Below, piece by piece: positions 1 to 6,381 of a DNA stretch of 16,962 nt. The translations under genes and the position numbers were made by a program. The notes under the pieces are model-generated. The model saw nothing but the letters and a program-made list of their open reading frames with translations. It had not been told where the DNA came from and did not search any database. The stretch is from Thioalkalivibrio sp. (GTDB taxonomy: Bacteria > Pseudomonadota > Gammaproteobacteria > Ectothiorhodospirales > Ectothiorhodospiraceae): NCBI GenBank assembly GCA_007136145.1, contig SLHN01000221.1, positions 1-16,962 of the forward strand, given 5' to 3'. Numbering within the stretch: the first letter of the stretch is position 1; every line of letters begins with the position of its first letter.

Positions 1-336
1 ACTATTCGATCGGTTCTCGGCAACCACGTTCATGGTGTGAGCCAGGGTTTCGAACGCGGGCTGGAACTTGTCGGAGTCGGGTATCGCGCCCAGGCGCAAG
101 GCAAGACGCTCAATCTGAGCCTGGGGTTCTCGCACCCAATCGCCTTCGAAGTGCCGGAAGGGATTACGATCGAGACGCCGAGTCAAACCGAGATCGTGGT
201 AAAGGGTCACGACTGCCAGCAGGTCGGCCAGGTCGCCGCCAATATTCGCAGCTTCCGCCCGCCGGAGCCTTACAAGGGCAAGGGTGTGAAGTACAAGGGT
301 GAGCGCATTCTTCGTAAAGAAGCCAAAAAGAAGTAG
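1..336 (+). CDS. rplF: 50S ribosomal protein L6 (C-terminal part, gene cut by window start)
   Basis: This is the C-terminal 111 codons of ribosomal protein L6, a large-subunit protein near the factor-binding site. The frame is open from base 1 without a start, so the gene begins outside the window. Recognisable L6 segments include GFERGLELVGVGYRA, LGFSHPI and VRSFRPPEPYKGKGVKY-like text (here IRSFRPPEPYKGKGVKYKGE), ending in a lysine-rich tail (RKEAKKK). L6 is normally about 177 residues, so roughly a third is missing. A GTG at 37 is only an internal codon. rplR follows after 9 bases, as expected in the spc operon (L6-L18-S5-L30-L15-SecY). Confidence 0.97.
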   Translation, partial: TIRSVLGNHVHGVSQGFERGLELVGVGYRAQAQGKTLNLSLGFSHPIAFEVPEGITIETPSQTEIVVKGHDCQQVGQVAANIRSFRPPEPYKGKGVKYKGERILRKEAKKK

Positions 337-345
337 GGTAAATCC

Positions 346-699
346 GTGGACAAGAAAGAGTCGAGACTCAGAAGGGCGCGCCGTGGGCGCTTCAAGATTC
401 GGGAATTGGGGGTACACCGTCTGTGTATACACCGCACCCCGAAGCACATGTATGCGCAGATCATCGCCCCGGGCGGCGATGCGGTCCTTGCCGCGGCATC
501 CACGGTGGAATCGGGCCTGAAAGCCAATCTCAAATACACGGGCAACACGGAGGCCGCGGCCGAGGTCGGTAAGCTCATTGCCGAGCGGGCACGAGCGGCG
601 GGCATCGAAAAGGTTGCGTTTGATCGTGCCGGATTCCGCTATCACGGACGCGTGCAGGCACTGGCCGACGCAGCGCGTGAGGGCGGGCTGCGGTTTTGA
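346..699 (+). CDS. rplR: 50S ribosomal protein L18
   Basis: The 117-residue product is L18, which binds 5S rRNA together with L5 and L25 and helps dock it on the 50S central protuberance. The basic N-terminus (KKESRLRRARRGRFKIRELG), HRTPKHMYAQII and the C-terminal FDRAGFRYHGRVQALADAAREGGL are diagnostic, and the length matches the family. The start is a GTG at 346, giving the usual MDKK beginning; the upstream purine stretch AAGTAGGG overlaps the rplF stop and serves as a modest ribosome binding site. It lies between rplF and rpsE in the spc operon. Confidence 0.97.
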   Translation: MDKKESRLRRARRGRFKIRELGVHRLCIHRTPKHMYAQIIAPGGDAVLAAASTVESGLKANLKYTGNTEAAAEVGKLIAERARAAGIEKVAFDRAGFRYHGRVQALADAAREGGLRF

Positions 700-726
700 T
701 CCGACTCGATTCCAACGGAGACAGTA

Positions 727-1233
727 ATGGCACGTCATGAACAAAGTGAAGCCACTGATGGGCTGCAGGAAAAACTGATCAGCGTCAATCGTGTGGCCAA
801 GGTCGTCAAGGGCGGCAGGCAGTTCAGGTTCGCAGCCCTGACCGTCGTCGGCGATGGCGAGGGCCGGGTGGGTTATGGATACGGCAAGGCCCGCGAGGTT
901 CCGCTTGCAATCCAGAAGGCAATGCAGCAGGCGCGTCAGAATATGGCGAGCGTAAGCCTGGATCAGGGGACGCTGCACTATGCGATCAAGGGGTACCATG
1001 GCGCGGCGTCGGTGTATATGCAGCCTGCGTCCGAGGGTACAGGCGTCATCGCTGGTGGGGCAATGCGGGCCGTATTGGAAGTGGCTGGCGTCCGCAATGT
1101 CCTGGCCAAATGCGTAGGGTCCCGCAATCCCATCAATGTGGTCCAGGCCACAATCAATGGGCTGTTGGCGGTGCGCAACCCGGAGCTGGTCGCGGCGAAG
1201 CGCGGCAAGACGCTCGAAGAAATCAAGGGTTGA
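727..1233 (+). CDS. rpsE: 30S ribosomal protein S5
   Basis: The 168-residue product is S5, a small-subunit protein at the mRNA entry side involved in decoding accuracy and helicase activity. The N-terminal double-stranded-RNA-binding-like domain contains ISVNRVAKVVKGGRQFRF and GYGYGKAREVPLAIQKA. The C-terminal S5 domain contains MQPASEGTGVIAGG, VRAVLE-like text (MRAVLEVAGV) and KCVGSRNPINVVQAT. The ATG at 727 is preceded by ACGGAGACAGTA, a clear Shine-Dalgarno site. Only two bases separate its stop from rpmD, suggesting translational coupling. Confidence 0.98.
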   Translation: MARHEQSEATDGLQEKLISVNRVAKVVKGGRQFRFAALTVVGDGEGRVGYGYGKAREVPLAIQKAMQQARQNMASVSLDQGTLHYAIKGYHGAASVYMQPASEGTGVIAGGAMRAVLEVAGVRNVLAKCVGSRNPINVVQATINGLLAVRNPELVAAKRGKTLEEIKG

Positions 1234-1235
1234 AG

Positions 1236-1415
1236 ATGAACAAGCTCAAGCTGACATTGGTACGTTCGACCGCCGGCCGACTGGCTAACCACAAAGCGTG
1301 TGTGCGCGGGCTCGGTCTGCGCCGTACTCAAAGCACGTCGGTGATCGAAGCCACCCCGGAGAATCTGGGCATGGTGCGCAAGGTCGCCTACCTGCTCAAG
1401 GTCGAGGAGGCCTGA
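1236..1415 (+). CDS. rpmD: 50S ribosomal protein L30
   Basis: The 59-residue product is L30, a small 50S protein. The visible family features are KLKLTLVRSTAGRLANHKA at the N-terminus, the LGLRRTQSTSVIEATPENLGM core and a C-terminal VAYLLKVEE. The ATG at 1236 is right for the family; the longer reading frame through this region begins inside rpsE and is not real. The gene follows rpsE by two bases and precedes rplO by two bases, the standard order S5-L30-L15. Confidence 0.97.
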   Translation: MNKLKLTLVRSTAGRLANHKACVRGLGLRRTQSTSVIEATPENLGMVRKVAYLLKVEEA

Positions 1416-1417
1416 TC

Positions 1418-1849
1418 ATGCGAATGAACGAATTGTTGCCAGAACCCGGCTCCCGACCCAGCGCGAAGCGCGTGGGGCGTGGCATCGGCTCGGGTCTTGG
1501 GAAGACCGGGGGCCGCGGTCACAAGGGCCAGAAATCTCGCTCTGGCGGTTACCATAAGGTCGGATTTGAAGGGGGGCAAATGCCGTTGCAGCGGCGCCTC
1601 CCGAAAGTCGGGTTCCGCTCCCGCGTGAAACACGCAGTGGCCGAAGTGCGGTTGCACGAGCTGGGCTTGGTGGAGGGAGACGTCACCATCGAGGCGCTGA
1701 AAGCCGCGGGTCTGATTCCCGGCAATGCGGAACGCGCGAAAGTGTTTTTGTCCGGGTCCCTAGATAAGCCCTGCGTCCTTCGTGGCATTGGGGTGACGGC
1801 TGGCGCTCGCGCGGCCATCGAGGCATCCGGCGGGCGCATAGAGGAGTAA
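1418..1849 (+). CDS. rplO: 50S ribosomal protein L15
   Basis: The 143-residue product is L15, an early-assembly 50S protein. It starts MRMNELLPEPGSRPSAKRVG, then shows the glycine-rich L15 segment GRGIGSGLGKTGGRGHKGQK and GFEGGQMPLQRRLPKVGF. The C-terminal half contains ALKAAGLIPGNAERAKVFLSG-like text followed by GVTAGARAAIEASGG, the L15 signature area. The start at 1418 is chosen because a strong GAGGAGG site (1404-1410) sits seven bases upstream and the N-terminus matches the family; the frame extends further upstream only as an artefact overlapping rpmD. secY begins two bases after its stop. Confidence 0.97.
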   Translation: MRMNELLPEPGSRPSAKRVGRGIGSGLGKTGGRGHKGQKSRSGGYHKVGFEGGQMPLQRRLPKVGFRSRVKHAVAEVRLHELGLVEGDVTIEALKAAGLIPGNAERAKVFLSGSLDKPCVLRGIGVTAGARAAIEASGGRIEE

Positions 1850-1851
1850 CG

Positions 1852-3195
1852 ATGGCACGCGGAGCGGCAGCAAGAGGCGCTGGACTGAGCGGGTTTTCCG
1901 AGCTGCGCCAGCGCCTGCTGTTTGTGCTGGGCGCGCTGGTTGTCTACCGTATCGGGACTTTCATCCCTGTGCCGGGGATCAATCCGGTAGCGGTTGCCAG
2001 CTTTTTCGACCAGCACAGCGGTACCATCCTCGACATGTTCAACATGTTTTCCGGTGGTGCGCTGGAGCGCCTGTCGATTTTCGCGCTCGGCGTCATGCCA
2101 TACATCTCTTCGGCGATCATCATGCAGTTGCTGGCCGCGACGGTGCCGCATCTCCAGCAACTGAAGAAGGAAGGTGAATCTGGTCGGCGCAAGATCACTC
2201 AGTACACACGGTATGGCACGGTGGCGTTGGCGCTGTTTCAGAGTATCGGTATCTCGGTAGCTCTCAGTGGCCAGACCATTCAGGGCATGCCGATGGCGCT
2301 GACTCCATCGCATATCTTCATTCCGACCGTGGTTGTGTCGCTGGTGACTGGAACGATGTTCCTGGTCTGGCTCGGCGAACAGATTACCGAACGTGGAATC
2401 GGGAATGGAATCTCGATCATCATATTTGCGGGGATCGTTGCCGGCCTGCCTGCGGCAATCGGCGGAACCCTGGAACTGGCAAGGACCGGCGAACTGGCGG
2501 CTGCATTTGTTGTCATCCTGTTGGTGCTGGCCCTGGCCGTCACAGCATTCGTGGTGTTTGTTGAACGCGGGCAGCGGCGGATCACGATCAACTATGCGAA
2601 ACGCCAGGTGGGGCGTAAGGTGATCGGGGGGCAGTCCAGCCATTTGCCATTGAAACTCAACATGGCCGGGGTCATACCGCCGATCTTCGCTTCGAGCATC
2701 ATTCTGTTCCCTGCAACTTTGGGACAGTGGTTCGGGCAGGCCGAAGGCATGGGTTGGCTACGGGAAATCTCGACCACGTTGGCGCCTGGGCAACCCCTTT
2801 ACGTAACGTTTTATGCTGCCGCGATCATTTTCTTCTGCTTCTTCTATACCGCGTTGGTGTTCAATTCGAGGGAGACGGCGGAAAATTTGAAGAAACAAGG
2901 TGCCTTCGTTCCTGGAATCCGTCCAGGTGTGCAGACGGAAAGGTTTATCGACGGCGTGATGACCCGGCTTACGGCGGTGGGCGCGATTTATATCACCGCG
3001 GTATGTCTGCTGCCGGAGTTCCTGATCCTGTACTGGAACGTTCCGTTTTATTTCGGCGGTACGTCGCTGCTGATCATCGTGATCGTGACCATGGATTTCA
3101 TGGCGCAGTTGCAAGCACATCTGATGTCGCACCAGTACGAAGGTCTGATGCGCAAGGCGAATCTGAAGGGCTTTGGCGGCAGTAACATCCGCTAG
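1852..3195 (+). CDS. secY: Protein translocase subunit SecY
   Basis: This is SecY, the 10-TM channel of the SecYEG translocon, which passes unfolded proteins across or into the inner membrane. The 447 residues match the family (E. coli 443). Signature segments visible are the plug/TM2 area with IPVPGINP, the first SecY signature IFALGVMPYISSAIIMQLL, the second GIGNGISIIIFAGIV, the TM6 to TM7 loop with ERGQRRITINYAKRQ, and the cytoplasmic C5-type loop containing LKKQGAFVPGIRPG. It ends MRKANLKGFGGSNIR. The Shine-Dalgarno GAGGAG (1841-1846) is built from the two C-terminal Glu codons of rplO, so translation of the two is probably coupled. Confidence 0.98.
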   Translation: MARGAAARGAGLSGFSELRQRLLFVLGALVVYRIGTFIPVPGINPVAVASFFDQHSGTILDMFNMFSGGALERLSIFALGVMPYISSAIIMQLLAATVPHLQQLKKEGESGRRKITQYTRYGTVALALFQSIGISVALSGQTIQGMPMALTPSHIFIPTVVVSLVTGTMFLVWLGEQITERGIGNGISIIIFAGIVAGLPAAIGGTLELARTGELAAAFVVILLVLALAVTAFVVFVERGQRRITINYAKRQVGRKVIGGQSSHLPLKLNMAGVIPPIFASSIILFPATLGQWFGQAEGMGWLREISTTLAPGQPLYVTFYAAAIIFFCFFYTALVFNSRETAENLKKQGAFVPGIRPGVQTERFIDGVMTRLTAVGAIYITAVCLLPEFLILYWNVPFYFGGTSLLIIVIVTMDFMAQLQAHLMSHQYEGLMRKANLKGFGGSNIR

Positions 3196-3214
3196 ATTTT
3201 CTGGAGAAAGTGAA

Positions 3215-3328
3215 ATGAAGGTACGAGCATCAGTCAAGCCGATCTGCCGGAACTGCAAGCTGATCCGGCGCCACGGCGTGGTTCGCGTGATCTGCAGCGA
3301 CCCGCGCCACAAACAACGCCAGGGCTGA
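3215..3328 (+). CDS. rpmJ: 50S ribosomal protein L36 (zinc-binding form)
   Basis: This 37-residue gene encodes L36, reading MKVRASVKPICRNCKLIRRH and ending in DPRHKQRQG. The zinc-ribbon ligands C11, C14, C27 and H32 are all present, so this is the zinc-requiring (C+) paralogue rather than the zinc-free form used under zinc starvation. GGAGA at 3203-3207 provides the ribosome binding site. The position directly after secY is the usual end of the spc operon in gammaproteobacteria. Confidence 0.97.
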   Translation: MKVRASVKPICRNCKLIRRHGVVRVICSDPRHKQRQG

Positions 3329-3336
3329 ACAGGCAC

Positions 3337-3365
3337 TTGAGTGTTTCCTCGTCTTTGGTTAAAAT
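3337..3365 (+). promoter_or_regulatory. Candidate sigma70 promoter of the alpha operon (upstream of rpsM)
   Basis: In the 69-base gap between rpmJ and rpsM, TTGAGT (3337-3342) and TAAAAT (3360-3365) are separated by exactly 17 bases. They match the -35 and -10 consensus at 4 of 6 and 5 of 6 positions. Transcription would start near 3372, leaving a leader of only about 25 bases before the rpsM ATG, with GGAGAG (3387-3392) as ribosome binding site. E. coli also starts a separate alpha operon here, but its leader is longer and folds into an S4-binding pseudoknot; I see no room for that after this promoter. Confidence 0.55.
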
Positions 3366-3397
3366 AATCGGCTTTGCCGAATTGATGGAGAGTTTGG

Positions 3398-3754
3398 ATG
3401 GCTCGCGTCGCTGGTATCAATATTCCGGACCAGAAACACACCGTGATCGCGCTGACCGCGATCTACGGAATAGGTAGGACTCGTGCGAGGCAGATCTGCA
3501 ACGCGGCCGGCGTTCGCGAGGACATCAAGGTGCGGGATCTGACCGATGCGGAAGTAGAGAGCCTGCGCGCTGAAGTGGGCCGCCTCCCGGTCGAGGGCGA
3601 TCTCCGGCGCGAAGTCAGTATGAACATCAAGCGACTGATGGACCTTGGTTGCTACCGAGGGCTGCGGCACCGCCGTGGTCTGCCGCTGCGCGGGCAGCGA
3701 ACCCGTACCAACGCTCGTACCCGCAAGGGCCCCCGTCGTCCGATTCGCAAGTAA
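3398..3754 (+). CDS. rpsM: 30S ribosomal protein S13
   Basis: The 118-residue product is S13, a head protein of the small subunit that contacts the P-site tRNA and forms intersubunit bridges. It begins MARVAGINIPDQKHTVIALT, contains the helix-hairpin-helix-like YGIGRTRARQICNAAG, and ends in the basic tail GLRHRRGLPLRGQRTRTNAR. These are canonical S13 segments and the length is normal. It opens the alpha operon, 69 bases after rpmJ, with a good GGAGAG site five bases before the ATG. Confidence 0.98.
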   Translation: MARVAGINIPDQKHTVIALTAIYGIGRTRARQICNAAGVREDIKVRDLTDAEVESLRAEVGRLPVEGDLRREVSMNIKRLMDLGCYRGLRHRRGLPLRGQRTRTNARTRKGPRRPIRK

Positions 3755-3773
3755 TTTTTCTGGGATCTAGTCA

Positions 3774-4163
3774 ATGGCACAACCGCAATCCAAGACCAAG
3801 AAAAAGGTCCGCAAGAACGTGGCCGAGGGAGTAGCGCATATTTTCGCCTCCTTCAACAACACGATCATCACCATCACCGACCGTCAAGGCAACACGCTGA
3901 GTTGGGCGACATCCGGAGGGTCAGGGTTTCGTGGCTCGCGCAAGTCCACCCCGTTCGCGGCCCAGGTGGCGGCCGAGCGAGCGGGCTCGGCCGCTCAGGA
4001 ACATGGGGTGAAGAACCTCGAAGTCTTGGTGAGGGGGCCTGGTCCGGGGCGCGAGTCGGCCGTGCGCGCGCTGAACAACGTGGGTTTCAAGATCACCAAT
4101 ATCAGCGACATAACCCCTATTCCGCACAACGGCTGCCGTCCGCCCAAGAAGCGGCGCGTTTAA
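3774..4163 (+). CDS. rpsK: 30S ribosomal protein S11
   Basis: The 129-residue product is S11, a platform protein of the small subunit near the E site that helps shape the mRNA exit. Diagnostic text includes GVAHIFASFNNTIITITDRQGNTLSWATSGG (spanning about residues 20-50), FRGSRKSTPFAAQVAAE and the C-terminal ITNISDITPIPHNGCRPPKK. Length is typical. The upstream ribosome binding site is weak (TGGGAT at 3761-3766), and the spacing to rpsM is 19 bases. It is the second gene of the alpha operon. Confidence 0.98.
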   Translation: MAQPQSKTKKKVRKNVAEGVAHIFASFNNTIITITDRQGNTLSWATSGGSGFRGSRKSTPFAAQVAAERAGSAAQEHGVKNLEVLVRGPGPGRESAVRALNNVGFKITNISDITPIPHNGCRPPKKRRV

Positions 4164-4183
4164 ACTGATTCGGAGTTTTATCT

Positions 4184-4804
4184 ATGGCCCGTTACATTGG
4201 ACCGACATGCAAGCTGAGCCGGCGCGAGGGCACAGACCTTGGGCTGAAGAGCCGCGCGCGTGCGCTCGAAACGAAATGCAAGCTCGACAAGGCACCTGGC
4301 CAGCACGGCGACCGGCGCACCCGTCTGTCCGACTATGGTGTGCAGTTGCGCGAAAAGCAGAAGCTGCGCCGAATCTACGGGGTGTTGGAAAAGCAATTCC
4401 GAAACTACTACAAGGAGGCCTCCCGACTGAAGGGTTCGACCGGCGAGAACCTCCTGCGGTTGCTTGAGGGACGGCTCGACAACGTTGTCTATCGGATGGG
4501 TTTCGGTGGTACGCGTGCCGAGGCAAGGCAGCTTGTTTCTCACCGCGCGATTCTGGTGAACGGGCAAACGGTGAACATTCCCTCCTATCAGGTTTCTCCA
4601 GCGGATGTCATTGCCGTACGCGAGAAGGCGCGAAGCCAGGTTCGCATCCGGGATGCGATGACGCTTGCGGAACAGGCCGGCCTCCCGTCTTGGCTCGAGG
4701 TCGAGGGAAGCAAGTTTGAAGGTGTGTTCAAGGCGTTCCCTGACCGCAGCGACCTGCCAGCCGACATTAACGAGTCGCTGGTTGTGGAGTTGTACTCCAA
4801 GTAA
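4184..4804 (+). CDS. rpsD: 30S ribosomal protein S4
   Basis: The 206-residue product is S4, a primary 16S rRNA binder that nucleates small-subunit assembly. It starts MARYIGPTCKLSRREGTDL, carries the S4 N-terminal domain with KAPGQHGDRRTRLSDYG, then the S4 RNA-binding fold with RLDNVVYRMGFGGTRAEARQ, LVSHRAILVNGQTVNIPSY and the C-terminal ESLVVELYSK. The four-cysteine N-terminal zinc knuckle of some S4 proteins is absent, as in E. coli. In E. coli S4 represses the alpha operon by binding the rpsM leader; whether that operates here is unknown. GGAG at 4172-4175 is the ribosome binding site. Confidence 0.98.
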   Translation: MARYIGPTCKLSRREGTDLGLKSRARALETKCKLDKAPGQHGDRRTRLSDYGVQLREKQKLRRIYGVLEKQFRNYYKEASRLKGSTGENLLRLLEGRLDNVVYRMGFGGTRAEARQLVSHRAILVNGQTVNIPSYQVSPADVIAVREKARSQVRIRDAMTLAEQAGLPSWLEVEGSKFEGVFKAFPDRSDLPADINESLVVELYSK

Positions 4805-4825
4805 CCCCCGCGGGCAGGAGAGAAC

Positions 4826-5812
4826 ATGCAAGCGAATGAATTGGTCAACAAGCAGCACATCGAAGTCGAGGCGGAAAACCGCAACAAGGCGAAGGTCGTG
4901 CTTGAGCCGCTTGAGCGTGGGTTCGGGCATACCCTTGGCAACGCATTGCGCCGGGTCCTTCTATCCTCGATTGCCGGTTCGGCGATCGTCGAAGCAGAGA
5001 TCGAAGGTGTTCTGCATGAATACTCCACGATCGAGGGGGTACAGGAGGATGTGGTCGATATCCTGCTGAACCTGAAGGGCGTGGCGCTGCGAATGCATGC
5101 CCGGGACGAAGCCGTGTTATCGCTGCGCAAGAAGGGCCCCTGCGTGGTTACGGCGGGCGACATCAAGCTTGACCACGACGTCGAAGTCGTGAATCCGGAG
5201 CATGTAATCGCCACCATCACGAAAAACGTCGAGTTGGCGATGTCTCTTCGGCTGCGCAGTGGGCGCGGTTACGAGCCCGTTGTGGCGCGACGTCACGGTG
5301 ACGTGGAAGACAGTACCATCGGTAGATTGATGCTTGATGCAAGCTTCAGCCCGATCCGGAGAGTTGCCTACCGGGTCGAAAGCGCCCGGCTCGCACAGCG
5401 CACGGATATGGACCGGCTGGTTCTGGAACTGGAGACGAATGGAGCTGTGGCCCCGGATGACGCGGTTCGGCAGGCGGCAGGAATCCTGCAAAGCCAGTTG
5501 GCGCCATTCGTTGATCTCAAGGAAACGCCTCTTGACCATCGTGCCCCGACGGGGGGTGCGGTGGATCCGGTACTTCTGCGACCAGTTGACGAACTCGAGC
5601 TCACGGTTCGTTCAGCCAACTGTCTGAAGGCGGAGAATATTTACCATATCGGGGATCTTGTTCAACGTACCGAGGTGGAATTACTGCGCACGCCGAACCT
5701 GGGCAAGAAGTCCTTGACGGAAATCAAGGATACGCTTGCCAGCCATGGGCTCTCACTGGGCATGCGGCTCGAGAACTGGCCACCGACGGGTTTGCAGGAA
5801 CCCACTGAATAA
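4826..5812 (+). CDS. rpoA: DNA-directed RNA polymerase subunit alpha
   Basis: This is the 328-residue alpha subunit, which dimerises to scaffold RNA polymerase and contacts UP elements and activators. The N-terminal domain shows LEPLERGFGHTLGNALRRVL (about residues 27-45), VLHEYSTIEGVQEDVVDILLNLKG and the later RTDMDRLVLELETNG and PFVDLKET. After a linker, the C-terminal domain (from about residue 255) has LTVRSANCLKAENIYHIGDL with R262 matching E. coli R265, which contacts the DNA minor groove, then TPNLGKKSLTEIKDTLASHG and MRLENWPP. AGGAG (4816-4820) precedes the ATG. The placement between rpsD and rplQ is universal for the alpha operon. Confidence 0.99.
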   Translation: MQANELVNKQHIEVEAENRNKAKVVLEPLERGFGHTLGNALRRVLLSSIAGSAIVEAEIEGVLHEYSTIEGVQEDVVDILLNLKGVALRMHARDEAVLSLRKKGPCVVTAGDIKLDHDVEVVNPEHVIATITKNVELAMSLRLRSGRGYEPVVARRHGDVEDSTIGRLMLDASFSPIRRVAYRVESARLAQRTDMDRLVLELETNGAVAPDDAVRQAAGILQSQLAPFVDLKETPLDHRAPTGGAVDPVLLRPVDELELTVRSANCLKAENIYHIGDLVQRTEVELLRTPNLGKKSLTEIKDTLASHGLSLGMRLENWPPTGLQEPTE

Positions 5813-5852
5813 ACATCGGCTCCCCCCGAAACTACGGATCTAGGTAACTCTT

Positions 5853-6230
5853 ATGCGTCATCGCAACATTGGTCGGCAACTGAGCCGAAACAGTTCACAT
5901 CGCAAGGCGACATTACAGGCGCTGGCCGTGTCCCTGCTACGGCACGAGCTGATCAAGACAACCCTGCCGAAGGCTAAGGAATTGCGCCGTGTGGCCGAGC
6001 CGCTGATCACGCTGGCCAAGAAGGACTCGGTGCATACGCGACGGCTCGCCTTCGCGCGTCTCCGGGACAAGGAGATGGTCGGGAAGCTGTTCACGGATCT
6101 GGGTCCCAGATTTCAGGCTCGGCCGGGTGGCTATCTGCGAATCCTGAAATGTGGCTATCGGGCCGGCGATAATGCGCCGATGGCATATGTCGAACTGCTC
6201 GATCGCCCGGAGCCATCGGCTGCGGATTGA
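5853..6230 (+). CDS. rplQ: 50S ribosomal protein L17
   Basis: The 125-residue product is L17, located near the peptide exit tunnel of the 50S subunit. MRHRNIGRQLSRNSSHRKAT at the N-terminus, LIKTTLPKAKELRRVAEPLITLAK and the C-terminal GGYLRILKCGYRAGDNAPMAYVEL are diagnostic. The ATG at 5853 gives the normal length; the ribosome binding site is poor (TAGGT at 5841-5845). It is the last gene of the alpha operon and is followed after 26 bases by a strong hairpin. Confidence 0.98.
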   Translation: MRHRNIGRQLSRNSSHRKATLQALAVSLLRHELIKTTLPKAKELRRVAEPLITLAKKDSVHTRRLAFARLRDKEMVGKLFTDLGPRFQARPGGYLRILKCGYRAGDNAPMAYVELLDRPEPSAAD

Positions 6231-6256
6231 GGGAAGATCGGAGCTCGATTGAACTG

Positions 6257-6279
6257 AAAGCCGGCCATGTGCCGGCTTT
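6257..6279 (+). terminator. Hairpin terminating the alpha operon
   Basis: AAAGCCGGC (6257-6265) and GCCGGCTTT (6271-6279) form a perfect 9-bp stem with a 5-base loop (CATGT). The following bases (CGCGTT) are not a proper U-tract, but the A/T-ended stem supplies a short T run inside its right arm. The hairpin lies between the convergent ends of rplQ and uvrA, so it may act in both directions. Confidence 0.7.
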
Positions 6280-6381
6280 CGCGTTGGTGCCCGGTAATGA
6301 GGAGTGGCGGGAGGCAACGCTGGGCAGGGAAGCCTCGCGTCGGTCGGGGTAAGCCGGTGCGGCTCCCGGCGAGGCCAAGGT

